Positions 46,289-55,298 of a stretch of 64,000 bases of DNA are shown here, one piece after another. Each line of letters starts with the position of its first letter. Position 1 is the stretch's first letter. A program made the position numbers and the translations under genes. This DNA comes from Daejeonella sp. (GTDB taxonomy: Bacteria; Bacteroidota; Bacteroidia; Sphingobacteriales; Sphingobacteriaceae): contig NZ_JAUYSS010000061.1 of NCBI RefSeq assembly GCF_030695525.1, forward strand, positions 23,240 through 87,239, given 5' to 3'. The notes beneath the pieces are model-generated. The model saw nothing but the letters and a program-made list of their open reading frames with translations. It did no database searches and was not told the origin of the DNA.

Positions 46289-46682
46289 AGACTAGATTTA
46301 CTGCTTCCACTTCACATATTACAGCAGCAGCCAGTTTAAATACCGATAAAGAACCTTGTAGTGAAGCAATAAGGTCGATCACCATGCTCATTTCATCAAA
46401 TATATCGCCCGACGTTTGGTGTTCAACATAGCTTAGTTTTATCTGCCACAGCTTACCTGTAGCTGGACAAGTAACGCAGACTGCGAATTTTGGATTTTCT
46501 GCAATATTTTTCCATGTCTTGTTGAAAAATTGCCAGGAAAGTGCAATATGGCTCTCATCCACATATTGGAGTCTGCTGATATAGGTGATATTAGGTATTC
46601 CGTCGGCCGAAGCAGTAGCAATGGTAGGTGGAATAATCCCATTAAAGGCGTTGATGATTTCAGGTGTGATGAGGCCGACCAT
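46269..46682 (-). CDS. Pyridoxamine 5'-phosphate oxidase-like FMN-binding protein
   Basis: The 137-residue single-domain protein fits the FMN-binding split-barrel family. It has the sequence line IPPTIATASADGIPNITYISRLQYVDESHIALSWQFFNKTWKNIAENPKFAVCV, the usual core of such domains. True pyridoxine oxidation is unlikely because the PdxH substrate-binding C-terminus is absent. It overlaps the kinase gene, which suggests a sensor or flavin-handling role. Flavin binding is inferred. Confidence 0.8.
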   Translation of the reverse strand: MVGLITPEIINAFNGIIPPTIATASADGIPNITYISRLQYVDESHIALSWQFFNKTWKNIAENPKFAVCVTCPATGKLWQIKLSYVEHQTSGDIFDEMSMVIDLIASLQGSLSVFKLAAAVICEVEAVNLVYDGSQD

Positions 46683-46685
46683 AAA

Positions 46686-47153
46686 TTAGATACTTATTGC
46701 GTTTCCTGTACCCGGTTTTGGGGTTTGTTCAAATATTTCAAGCAGGCTTATGGTAATAGCAGTTTTACTTCCATTTATAAATGGATAGATGAAAAGATGG
46801 TTTAGGCCCAGATCATTTAGAGTAGGCAATATCTTTTCGGTATAAACAGAAATTTGCTTTTCATCTTCTTGAGACGCCTGACAGCTGGAAAGATAAAGAC
46901 CTTTAAACTGGTATGATTCAAAACTCAAAATGGAAGCCACCAAAAAACTGAGGTGTTTCCCATTTTCCAGATTGCGAAGAAGGTGGGCAGCATATTTATC
47001 CGTGAGATAGATTGTAATGTGTTGTCTGTCTTCATGTATTAAAAGGCCGGCCGATCTGAACATATCACAATAGCCATCATATCCTATGTTACCCGCCCAA
47101 AAGACCAGCGTTTCTTTACAGACAAAATCTCTGATATGTTCGGTAATCAGCAT
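46686..47153 (-). CDS. Second split-barrel-like protein (uncertain)
   Basis: The 155-residue protein is encoded between the LytTR regulator (7-nt gap) and the first split-barrel gene (3-nt gap). The segment RQHITIYLTDKYAAHLLRNLENGKHLSFLVASILSFESYQFKGLYL reads like another pyridoxamine-phosphate-oxidase-type barrel with a shortened N-terminus. The match is weaker than for its neighbour. Its tight placement inside a two-component operon makes an accessory sensing role plausible. Confidence 0.55.
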   Translation of the reverse strand: MLITEHIRDFVCKETLVFWAGNIGYDGYCDMFRSAGLLIHEDRQHITIYLTDKYAAHLLRNLENGKHLSFLVASILSFESYQFKGLYLSSCQASQEDEKQISVYTEKILPTLNDLGLNHLFIYPFINGSKTAITISLLEIFEQTPKPGTGNAISI

Positions 47154-47160
47154 TTGCTTT

Positions 47161-47892
47161 TTAGCCTAAAGCACGTAATCGGATAAGGAAATTATTTTTA
47201 AATGATTTACTTACCGGAATCTTTTTATCAGCGATGCTGATCTTTCCGGTACTCACATCAACATTTACAATAGCATTTAAAGATACTATAAATGAGCGAT
47301 GAGTCCTGCAAAATTCGGATGACGGAAGTTGGAGCAAAATGTCCTTCATTTTGACTCTCAAAGTATAGGTCTTTCCGGAGGTATAAATCCTGCAATATTT
47401 ATCATAAGCTTCAACCAACAGCACATCGCTAATTGCTATTTTAGTTAATCGGGTACCTTCCTTTATGAAAAAATGACTTGCCCCTTTTTCTGTCGCGCCT
47501 AAAATATCCATGCTCGCTTTTTGCTTATTCGTCAAGGCAAGTTCTATTGCACTTTGCAGCTCAATCAATTTATAAGGTTTGGTAACATAAGCAGCAGGAG
47601 AGGTTTTTTTTGCTTGCTGAAATGTTCTGTTATCTATAAAGGAGGTAAGAAACACAACCGGAATGTCAAAGCGGTCATTAATAGATTCAACCAGGTCAAT
47701 GCCAGATACCTGATGACTCAAATCAATATCCATCAGAATAATATCAGGTGCTATAGCAGTTACAGCAGGTAATACTTCCTCCGGTGTGCATACCACAGAA
47801 ACCAGAGTATAGCCTAGTTTTTCGATATTCATTCTAAGTTTTTCCTCATGCAGAGGATCATCTTCGACAGCAATTATCCGGATATTCGACAT
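47161..47892 (-). CDS. LytTR-family response regulator
   Basis: The 243-residue protein has a receiver domain with the acidic pocket VEDD at residues 9-12, phosphoacceptor Asp55 in ILMDIDL, and the conserved Lys in VTKPYKL. It is followed by a LytTR DNA-binding domain (about residues 140-240) with SDVLLVEAYDKYCRIYTSGKTY and CRTHRSFIVSLNAI. LytTR regulators in Bacteroidota usually pair with LytS-type membrane kinases, but the kinase in this operon is a soluble GAF/HisKA protein. Confidence 0.92.
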   Translation of the reverse strand: MSNIRIIAVEDDPLHEEKLRMNIEKLGYTLVSVVCTPEEVLPAVTAIAPDIILMDIDLSHQVSGIDLVESINDRFDIPVVFLTSFIDNRTFQQAKKTSPAAYVTKPYKLIELQSAIELALTNKQKASMDILGATEKGASHFFIKEGTRLTKIAISDVLLVEAYDKYCRIYTSGKTYTLRVKMKDILLQLPSSEFCRTHRSFIVSLNAIVNVDVSTGKISIADKKIPVSKSFKNNFLIRLRALG

Positions 47893-47952
47893 GGTTTCGG
47901 AAGATAAAATTAATTAAATATCTCAATTAGAGATAATTTAATTCGGCTGGCA

Positions 47953-48310
47953 TTATTTTATATGCTCAAGAATACTTCGCCATTCACTCGCCTTCTGATC
48001 ATATGTTTTCCAGGTATTCACCCGGCTTGGAGAAGGTAGAATATGATAGCTTGGATCCGGGCTTTTTAAAACATAACGCTTAATTTTGAAGCACATCCCA
48101 TAATGCAATCTTATGTTCTGCAAGCAATTTCTTTCGTTCCGTATAGTCGCTGCTGAAAGGACGTTCAAGAATACTGAACGTGATTTTCCAAAAATGATTT
48201 CCTGCGTGCCCGTAATACTTCTGAAGCCGTAAAGATCGCTCGCCAGGCATGGTCCCTAAAATAAGGATTCGACTGCTGACGTCTGTGATTGGTTCAAAGG
48301 CTGTTTTCAT
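47953..48310 (-). pseudogene. Broken DNA-deoxyinosine / uracil-DNA glycosylase-like gene
   Basis: The start (ATG at 48310, MKTAFEPITDVSSRILILGTM) and the segment GERSLRLQKYYGHAGNHFWK match the hypoxanthine/uracil-DNA glycosylase superfamily. The reading frame stops after HKIALWDVLQN at about 48082. The expected C-terminal signature then appears in another frame (SPDPSYHILPSPSRVNTWKTY, ending at 47953). About 50 residues between the two parts are missing, so an internal deletion with frameshift inactivated the gene. The remaining overlap is too short to restore function. Confidence 0.8.
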
Positions 48311-48595
48311 ATTAATCGGTTTTGTAAAGGCTTGCTGAAGATTCAGATTCACCTAAATGACTGATTGGGTTTATGCAGTTCGGACTAATTTACTATAATT
48401 ATCCGCACTCATCGTGCACAGAGGATTAACGTGTTTTTGTGACAATCTTATCTTCAATTTCCCAGGGTGAAGCTTTTTTAAAATTTAATCAGCCCTTTCT
48501 AAGCTTCTTATACTCCGTTATTTTATATTTGAAACAATGGCAATCTATTTGCTACATTATAAACTTCTATACATTTCAATAATCCCCATTCAATA

Positions 48596-49558
48596 ATGCA
48601 TGTAATCGCCTACAGTGTAAAGTCCTTTGAAATAGAATATCTCGAAAATGCGAACAGCATGAAGCATGAGATTATTTTGGAGGCAAAACCCTTAAGAATT
48701 GAATCTGCCGTTCTCGCTAAAGGTGCAGATGCTGTAATTATATTTACATCAGATGATGCTTCAGAGCCTGTTATCAATGCCCTGGCCGATTTGGGTGTTA
48801 AATATATCCTCACCCGTTCTTCAGGTACTGATCATATCGATCTGAAAGCAGCAGAGAAAAGAGGTATTAAGGTTGCAAATGTTCCTTCCTATTCACCACA
48901 AGCCATTGCAGAACAGGCGGTAATGCTGGCATTGGCTTTAAGCAGAAAACTAATTGATACTTCCCGACTGGTGCAGGATTATAATTTCACGATTGAAAAA
49001 CACGTCGGTTTCAATTTCTTTGGTAAAACTGTAGGCCTTATTGGTTTGGGAAGTATCGGAAAAGCGACAGCAGCAATTTTTAAGGGATTGGGCTGTCGGG
49101 TGATTTCCTTTGATATTGATCAGGAAATTGAGATGGATACTATAGAAATGGTAAGTCTGGATGTTCTTTTACAACAATCTGATATCATATCCTTACACGC
49201 GCCATTAAATGAGAGTACACGACACCTGATCAATCAGGAATCGATGTCACAAATGAAAGATGGGGTGATGCTTATCAATACATCACGTGGCGCTTTGATC
49301 AAATCTGAAGATGTACTTGCTAAACTTGAAGATGGAAAGATCGGATACCTTGGCCTTGACGTTTATGAATTTGAAAAAGGGCTTTTTTTCGAAGATCATA
49401 GCAATAGCACTTCTAAAGATAGTTTAATCAAAAAGCTGATCGATCATAAAAACGTGATCATAACACCTCACCAGGGTTTTTTAACACGAGAGGCTTTACA
49501 GGAAATCGCTCAAATAACAATGGGAAATATTGATGCCTGGGAAAGCGAATTTGGTTAA
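48596..49558 (+). CDS. D-2-hydroxyacid dehydrogenase (D-lactate dehydrogenase-like)
   Basis: The 320-residue protein shows the D-LDH arrangement. The catalytic Arg is in SSGTDHIDLKAAEKRGIKVANVP context and LINTSRGALI. The NAD loop is GLIGLGSIGKATAAIF. The catalytic His is in ITPHQGFLTREAL. Some Bacteroidota LdhA homologues look like this, but pyruvate specificity is not proven. It stands alone and is followed by palindromic repeats. Confidence 0.88.
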   Translation: MHVIAYSVKSFEIEYLENANSMKHEIILEAKPLRIESAVLAKGADAVIIFTSDDASEPVINALADLGVKYILTRSSGTDHIDLKAAEKRGIKVANVPSYSPQAIAEQAVMLALALSRKLIDTSRLVQDYNFTIEKHVGFNFFGKTVGLIGLGSIGKATAAIFKGLGCRVISFDIDQEIEMDTIEMVSLDVLLQQSDIISLHAPLNESTRHLINQESMSQMKDGVMLINTSRGALIKSEDVLAKLEDGKIGYLGLDVYEFEKGLFFEDHSNSTSKDSLIKKLIDHKNVIITPHQGFLTREALQEIAQITMGNIDAWESEFG

Positions 49559-49591
49559 AGATCTTAATTGGGGGAGTATTGAAAATTTAAA

Positions 49592-49608
49592 GCGGGTTTG
49601 AAACCCGC
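49592..49608. repeat. GCGGGTTT palindrome after the dehydrogenase
   Basis: GCGGGTTT and AAACCCGC are separated by one base, 33 nt after the stop codon. No T-run follows, so it is only terminator-like. Confidence 0.5.
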
Positions 49609-49620
49609 ATCATCTGATTA

Positions 49621-49648
49621 TTCGACATGCCCTGCGGAACATGTCGAA
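49621..49648. repeat. TTCGACATG inverted repeat
   Basis: TTCGACATG at 49621-49629 faces CATGTCGAA at 49640-49648. A further half-site, ATGTCGAAC, lies at about 49670-49678. This looks like a dispersed palindromic element of Bacteroidota intergenic DNA and not a gene-specific operator. Confidence 0.6.
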
Positions 49649-49787
49649 CAGCTAAGCAGCAAAACAAGATGTCGAACAGCAGTTTTTGGCGATATCTTTT
49701 CTTTTGGAATTTTTAATTAAATTCAAAGGGAAAGCGTAAATTAAGATTTCTTTTTATTCCTGAATTACACGAAACAATTAATTTTGA

Positions 49788-50759
49788 ATGAACATGGATA
49801 CCGAAAATAAGAAGTCGAGGAGAAATTTTATTAAGAATTCGGTCATTGCCGGTACTCTGCTTCCATTTATGTCGGACGATCTTTATGCAGACATGGTAAA
49901 GCCTGTTAAAGCTGCTGAACCTTTAAATATCTCTGTTTTTTCCAAGCACCTGCAATTTCTTAATTACAAGGATATGGCTGATGCGGCAGCCGAAATAGGT
50001 TTTAATGGAGTTGATCTTACCGTTCGTCCCAATGGACATGTTTTACCTGAACGGGTCGAAACAGATCTGCCTGAGGCGATACAAGCAATCAAAAAGGCAG
50101 GTCTGGCTGCAACGATGATTACTACAGCCGTTCAGGATGCAAATGATCCTACCGACCTAAAATTGCTGAAGACTGCTTCGGGGCTAGGTATTAAATACTA
50201 TCGCATGAACTGGCTCAGGTATCCCGAGGGGAAAAGTATTCCTGAGGCCATGATACAATTCAAAAAAACACTGACAGAGATAAGTCATTTAAACAGAAGG
50301 CTTGGAATCACCGGATGCTATCAAAACCATTCAGGCAATCTGGCCGGAGCTTCGATATGGGAGTTATGGGAAATACTTAAAAATTCGGATCAGCGAAATA
50401 TGGGTGTCCAGTATGATATCCGTCATGCTGTGGTTGAAGGTGGCATGTCATGGAAAACCGGACTAAATTTAATTCGCCCTCATATTAAAATCCTGGCTGT
50501 TAAAGACTGTATCTGGCTGAAGAAAGATGGTAGCTGGGTTGTTGAGAATGTGCCTTTGGGAGAAGGAATGGTTGATTTTAAAGCCTATTTTAAGATGTTG
50601 AAGGATTTCAATATACAAGTTCCGGTATCCCTCCATTATGAATATCCAATGGGTGGTGCTGAACGTGGAGCCAACAGTATTTCAATAGATAAGCAGATTG
50701 TTTTTGCCCACATGAAAAGAGATTTCATGAAATTGCAGCAACTCTGGCTGGAGGCCTGA
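49788..50759 (+). CDS. Secreted sugar phosphate isomerase/epimerase-like TIM barrel protein
   Basis: The 323-residue protein begins with a Tat-type signal (KSRRNFIKNSVIAGTLLPF) and continues as a xylose-isomerase-like TIM barrel. The segments AAEIGFNGVDLTVRPNGH, GCYQNHSGN, GVQYDIRHAVVEGG and the metal-site Glu in VSLHYEYPMGG are typical. Bacteroidota often export such enzymes for carbohydrate processing. It lies 57 nt before an exported amidohydrolase gene, and the pair may be co-transcribed. Confidence 0.88.
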   Translation: MNMDTENKKSRRNFIKNSVIAGTLLPFMSDDLYADMVKPVKAAEPLNISVFSKHLQFLNYKDMADAAAEIGFNGVDLTVRPNGHVLPERVETDLPEAIQAIKKAGLAATMITTAVQDANDPTDLKLLKTASGLGIKYYRMNWLRYPEGKSIPEAMIQFKKTLTEISHLNRRLGITGCYQNHSGNLAGASIWELWEILKNSDQRNMGVQYDIRHAVVEGGMSWKTGLNLIRPHIKILAVKDCIWLKKDGSWVVENVPLGEGMVDFKAYFKMLKDFNIQVPVSLHYEYPMGGAERGANSISIDKQIVFAHMKRDFMKLQQLWLEA

Positions 50760-50816
50760 TATTCAAATTCTTATACTTAATTGAACGTGTTGCTCAACTG
50801 CATTTACCTTTTTAAT

Positions 50817-52193
50817 ATGAAAAAGCTTTTCAAATTTCAGGCTAAGTTGTTTAAGAAGTTTGGTCTATTTATTCTGCTGATTATTTCATCCAATGTATTT
50901 GCCCAGCCACCTGCGCAAACAAGAATCCTGTTAAAAAACCTTAATCTGATTGACGGCAGGGGTGGCACAATTCAGGCAGGTACGGATATTCTAATTCAAG
51001 GACAGCGCATCTCAGCCATTGGAAGAAATTTGAAAAGTGCAGGAGCCCGGGTGATTGATCTTCAAGGCAAGACGGTGATGCCTGCAATGATCAGTGCCCA
51101 TGTTCATGTGGGGGTAATAAAAGGAAATGCTCAAAGCGGTACATTTTTTACAAGGGAGAACGTTCTTGCACAATTGAAAAAGTATCTGGATTATGGTGTT
51201 ATTACAGTTCAGACTCTGGGTACTGACAGGCCTGTATTATATGAAAACGGTTTCCGGGATTCCTTAATAAATGGACTTTTACCCGGTGCCCGTTTATTTT
51301 CAGGTGGCTTTGGTTTTAATATTCCCGACCCTTCTGTCAGCAAGGAATCTTTTATGGGGAATTTATACCGGCCGGTGTCTGCGGATGAAGTTCCGGGAAT
51401 GATGAAAGAGCTGAATGAGATTAATCCATCCATGGTGAAGATCTGGGTTGATGGCTCACCTCTGACTAAAATGAAGCCTGCCATTTACCAAAAGATCATT
51501 CAGGAGGCCCATCGCTATCAGCGCAGAGTTGCTGCACATGTGTATTATTTATCGGATGCCCGCAATCTGATCAGCTCCGGTATCGATGTATTCGGACATA
51601 GTATTCGGGATAGTTTGGTGGACGAGGGATTGATCGCTCAGATGAAAGCCAGAACAATTCCATACATCCCAACACTTGCTCTCGACAAATTTGCACACGT
51701 ATACATGTCAAAACCAAACTGGCTAGAGGATCCCTTTTTTAAGGCTGCACTTGAGCCTGGGGTTTATGAAATGATTTCCTCCTCTACCTATCAGAATGAG
51801 CAAAAGGCTTCTGCTGCTGCAGTCCGTAGCGCTGGAGCATTCAGGGTAGCCCTTCAGAATGTTAAAAAACTTCATGATGCGGGTGTTTTGGTCGCGCTGG
51901 GCACCGACTCAGGTGCATTTCCCATCCGTGCTCAGGGTTTTGCCGAACACCAGGAACTGGAGTTGCTGGTTGAAGCCGGTTTGAGTCCGCAGGATGTGAT
52001 TAGAATTGCTACTTTAAATGCTGCCCGGGTTTTGCGGATTGATCAGGATTATGGAAGCATAGAAAAGGGAAAGGTTGCTGATTTGCTTATTCTAAATGCT
52101 AATCCGCTTGAGAACATTCAGAATTCACGGAAAATTTTTGCTGTGTACAAGGCTGGACAGATGGTTAGTACAGGGCCTTTTGTCAATGAATAG
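50817..52193 (+). CDS. Secreted amidohydrolase family protein
   Basis: The ~458-residue protein has a signal peptide ending about VFAQP. It is a metal-dependent hydrolase of the imidazolonepropionase/Xaa-Pro dipeptidase type. Visible metal-site elements are MISAHVHVGV (HxH), AAHVYYL, FGHSIRD, and LGTDSGAFPIRAQGFAEHQELELLVEAG with the catalytic Asp. The start at 50817 begins the signal peptide; an upstream in-frame ATG at 50781 adds no conserved sequence. The substrate (peptide-like or cyclic amide) is unknown. Confidence 0.88.
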   Translation: MKKLFKFQAKLFKKFGLFILLIISSNVFAQPPAQTRILLKNLNLIDGRGGTIQAGTDILIQGQRISAIGRNLKSAGARVIDLQGKTVMPAMISAHVHVGVIKGNAQSGTFFTRENVLAQLKKYLDYGVITVQTLGTDRPVLYENGFRDSLINGLLPGARLFSGGFGFNIPDPSVSKESFMGNLYRPVSADEVPGMMKELNEINPSMVKIWVDGSPLTKMKPAIYQKIIQEAHRYQRRVAAHVYYLSDARNLISSGIDVFGHSIRDSLVDEGLIAQMKARTIPYIPTLALDKFAHVYMSKPNWLEDPFFKAALEPGVYEMISSSTYQNEQKASAAAVRSAGAFRVALQNVKKLHDAGVLVALGTDSGAFPIRAQGFAEHQELELLVEAGLSPQDVIRIATLNAARVLRIDQDYGSIEKGKVADLLILNANPLENIQNSRKIFAVYKAGQMVSTGPFVNE

Positions 52194-52337
52194 CTATTTA
52201 GGATAATATAAACCTTTCAAAGAGATTGTCGTAAAACCAGAAATACTGAATATAGATTTTTGATTGCATTTCTGACTTAATAAAGTTAATACTGCAGGAT
52301 TTGAGTAGTCTACATATCCTGGCTGCTTATAGATATT

Positions 52338-53828
52338 ATGAATATTCACACCGCAGAAAGAAGTAAAAATACAGGTTCTGCTGTTGCTAATCAGGTGACT
52401 CAGAAGAGGCAAGCTGATTCCTCAGCACTGCAGGAAACCCAGGTTCAGACAGAAGTATCTCGTGTTGATGTGAATGCCAGTCCAAGGGTAGCCCAGTTGA
52501 GAGCTTATCAGGAAATGGCAAATGCAAGCCCCGCGCTCAGTCGTTTGAACGATCTGCAGACTATTGCTAATAAATCAGCTGGTCAAACTGTTCAGGCAAA
52601 AACTAAACCTGATCGCAAGAAGGAAAATAACACTGGATTACCTGATGATTTGAAATCAGGCATAGAAAATCTTTCAGGTTATTCTATGGATGCAGTAAAG
52701 GTTCATTATAATTCTCCGAAACCGGCACAATTACAGGCTCATGCTTATGCTCAGGGCACTGATATTCACTTAGCAACAGGACAGGAAAGGCACTTGCCGC
52801 ATGAAGCCTGGCATGTAGTGCAGCAAAGGCAGGGAAGAGTGAAAGCAACTATGCAGATGAGAGGGGAGCTGAATATCAATGATGATATATCCCTGGAGCA
52901 TGAAGCAGATGTAATGGGTAATAAAGCCTTGCAGTTTAAAGCCTCCTCAAAGGGATCAAATATTGAGTCAACCCATGTAAATACGAGCGTAGTGCAACGT
53001 TTGGCTCTGAAATATGGAAATGGCTCACCCATACCCGCAGATGCAAAAAAAATTGCGGATGCTCAGAATATTGAACGGGGAGCTGCAATTGAAGTACAGG
53101 ATATTCCCGGAGCAATTTCAGAAGATGTTTTTACTGCAATGGCAAATCGGGAAAAGGTTTATATAGTTGCACATGGCCGCGCTCCTATTGGGAATGAACC
53201 TGCGGTATTACAAGAGGGGGGAGATGGAGTTGTGCTTTCAGGCGGTGAAGTAGCCAAAATAATAAATAATATTAAAACCGGCTTAGAAGCTAAAGAAAAA
53301 GTGATCGGAGAAGTAAAAATTGAGGCTTGTATGAGCTCTCTGAGCCGGAAAACTGAGAGAGGATTATTTGGGGAAACATTTGTAACAGCAAAACCATCGC
53401 TCCTGTCTGATATACAGTCGAGTCTGTTAACTACCTATAAAGTGAATAATGTCACTGTACAGGGCAATCCTGGTTTTTCTACTGGGAATGAATTTGAAGA
53501 AGGTGGTGTTGGAAATCTTTCTCCTGAGAACACGGAATTGGGGCTCCTGGGTTCTATTCTTGAGATCTTGTATGATGCAAAGAAAGAGGACTGGTCTAAC
53601 CCCAAAAATACAGCATTGAAGAAAGACGGACTTAATATCGTAAAGAAATACGGCACTCAGTTAGCGAATTTTGACAAAACACCTTCCGTTGGTGAATTAA
53701 TCAAAGGTACTTCAGCCAGCCTGTTTAATAATTATTTAAATGGAAAAGCTCAGTCCGACGAGTTAAAAGGCGAAATAAACAGTTTGGTTAGTGTTTTAAA
53801 CGGTTATATCAGAAAAAACCCAAAATAA
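52338..53828 (+). CDS. DUF4157 (eCIS core) protein with probable clan CD cysteine-peptidase domain
   Basis: The 496-residue protein has two short N-terminal repeats around residues 47-80 (NASPRVAQLRAYQEMA, then NASPALSRLNDLQTIA). A DUF4157 region follows with the HExxH motif HEAWH at 155-159 and the distal EHEAD at 187-191. After a VVQR boundary at 218-221, the C-terminal half has VYIVAHG (His279) and KIEACMSS (Cys331), the His-Gly / Ala-Cys arrangement of clan CD (C80/caspase-like) peptidases. DUF4157 is known from effectors and carriers of extracellular contractile injection systems. No eCIS structural gene is in the window. It has no signal peptide. Confidence 0.78.
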   Translation: MNIHTAERSKNTGSAVANQVTQKRQADSSALQETQVQTEVSRVDVNASPRVAQLRAYQEMANASPALSRLNDLQTIANKSAGQTVQAKTKPDRKKENNTGLPDDLKSGIENLSGYSMDAVKVHYNSPKPAQLQAHAYAQGTDIHLATGQERHLPHEAWHVVQQRQGRVKATMQMRGELNINDDISLEHEADVMGNKALQFKASSKGSNIESTHVNTSVVQRLALKYGNGSPIPADAKKIADAQNIERGAAIEVQDIPGAISEDVFTAMANREKVYIVAHGRAPIGNEPAVLQEGGDGVVLSGGEVAKIINNIKTGLEAKEKVIGEVKIEACMSSLSRKTERGLFGETFVTAKPSLLSDIQSSLLTTYKVNNVTVQGNPGFSTGNEFEEGGVGNLSPENTELGLLGSILEILYDAKKEDWSNPKNTALKKDGLNIVKKYGTQLANFDKTPSVGELIKGTSASLFNNYLNGKAQSDELKGEINSLVSVLNGYIRKNPK

Positions 53829-53831
53829 ACT

Positions 53832-54746
53832 TCAATCTAACAGCATCTGCCTCACCGTAAACAATTCCTTTGAACGTGCATCCACAGTTATATGGACAGA
53901 GGCCACATCCGCATCCCCAAATACCTGAGCGCGTGTGAAATTAAGTATTGTGGATCGCTTACCGGGTATCAGCAAGGGCTTGTCGACGATAAAGCGATGC
54001 GAATCCCCATTGACCCAGAGTATGGGTTTGCCATATTGTATGCTCAGTACAGATAATTTATCAATAATTTTTTGAAATGCCGGGGATATGGTTCTGTTGT
54101 AGAACATATCTGCTTGCGTGAACATCACCAGACCAGCCTTATCAGAAGCCCGGGTAAAGATTTCATCGAGCCAGGCTAAATTGGCTTTTTCTCTTTCGAT
54201 GAATTCAGTGTTATCTGTCCCCTTGAAATTATTATTTGTGCCCACTAAATGAATAGTTGCAAACTGGATCCCACCATGATCCCAGGCCACATTTTCAACA
54301 TATCTCCTAAATTCCGGATTACTGCTTTGAGAACTTAGGGGAATCTTTTTCTGTCCCAGGCTTTTGCCATCTTTGAAAAACATCTTTCTCAACAAGGCCA
54401 GTCTTTCCAGGGGATCATACTTACCAGCAGCTTCCCGGTTGCAATCTGTCCATTCATTATCCCCGGGAGTATAGATCAATGGCCGGGAGAAGCTTTCAAA
54501 ATAATTAAAGATCTTATTAAAATATTCGTCAGAGCAAACAGTCGAACCTGTTTTAAAATCACCAACATGCACACTAAAGGCTGGTTTTTCTCTATTAACC
54601 TCTTTGATCAGATTTTCGAAACGGGCATAATCATCAGGCAGATGATAAGGCATATCACCGAAGGCGATGAATTCAAATTTTTTGCTTTGAGCAGATGTAC
54701 TTGCTCCGGCAACTAAGAGCAAAAGGAAGAGGCAGAATATTCTCAC
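53832..54746 (-). CDS. Secreted metallophosphoesterase
   Basis: The 304-residue protein has a signal peptide ending ASTSAQ. It continues with FIAFGDMPY (first Asp metal ligand), VHVGDFKTG (GDxx), IYTPGDNEWTDC (GDNE) and LWVNGDSH (GDxH), the calcineurin-like phosphoesterase motifs. It is monocistronic and convergent with the DUF4157 gene, 3 nt apart. Substrate unknown. Confidence 0.88.
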   Translation of the reverse strand: MRIFCLFLLLLVAGASTSAQSKKFEFIAFGDMPYHLPDDYARFENLIKEVNREKPAFSVHVGDFKTGSTVCSDEYFNKIFNYFESFSRPLIYTPGDNEWTDCNREAAGKYDPLERLALLRKMFFKDGKSLGQKKIPLSSQSSNPEFRRYVENVAWDHGGIQFATIHLVGTNNNFKGTDNTEFIEREKANLAWLDEIFTRASDKAGLVMFTQADMFYNRTISPAFQKIIDKLSVLSIQYGKPILWVNGDSHRFIVDKPLLIPGKRSTILNFTRAQVFGDADVASVHITVDARSKELFTVRQMLLD

Positions 54747-54836
54747 AGCTTGGGTTTTTTGTATCCATAAATTTAGTCAGTTTTTGCAGGATACATTTGA
54801 AAAAATTCGAACCTGGATTCCAATCATGTGGATTTA

Positions 54837-55133
54837 TTAATGAGCATCATAAATAATCACCTTATCAAAGCAGACTCTAAACTCCTCTAAAAATGCCTTG
54901 TGCAGGGGATGAACCTGATATTCGTCATGACCGGCCATATCGTCAAACAAAAGAAATAAACTAAAAGTATAGCTGGTGTCTACAACAGCACGTTCAATCG
55001 GTGCCGGTGTTCCTATATGGTACATTTTGACTGCTTCAATGTATTGGAGTGTATCAAGACTTTTGCGAAATGCAGTTTTCTGTTCTTCAGTGGTATCTGC
55101 TTTAAGCCAGAATAAAACGTGGTGTGCGATCAT
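54837..55133 (-). CDS. Dabb (stress-responsive A/B barrel) domain protein
   Basis: The 98-residue protein is a single dimeric alpha/beta-barrel domain, with the typical start MIAHHVLFWLKADTTEEQK and the line SYTFSLFLLFDDMAGHDEYQVHPLHKAF. Family members include stress proteins and olivetolic acid cyclase-like enzymes. Nothing nearby points to a substrate. Confidence 0.88.
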   Translation of the reverse strand: MIAHHVLFWLKADTTEEQKTAFRKSLDTLQYIEAVKMYHIGTPAPIERAVVDTSYTFSLFLLFDDMAGHDEYQVHPLHKAFLEEFRVCFDKVIIYDAH

Positions 55134-55212
55134 TTTTTTTATTTTTTTTCAAATATATAAAATGCCAATAGCTGATATCACATATCCGGAAAATTTCAAT
55201 TGTGAAAATGAC

Positions 55213-55235
55213 AAAGCCGGTATAAAACCGGCTTT
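55213..55235. terminator. Bidirectional hairpin terminator
   Basis: AAAGCCGG and CCGGCTTT surround TATAAAA, with short A and T runs outside. It lies in the gap between the lipoprotein gene (stop 55299) and the Dabb gene and probably terminates the former on the minus strand. Confidence 0.65.
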
Positions 55236-55298
55236 GAATGTATAATATAATGTTTTTGAGTTGCCGGAATCAAGCGGTTAAGCAGGATTCGGGGAACA

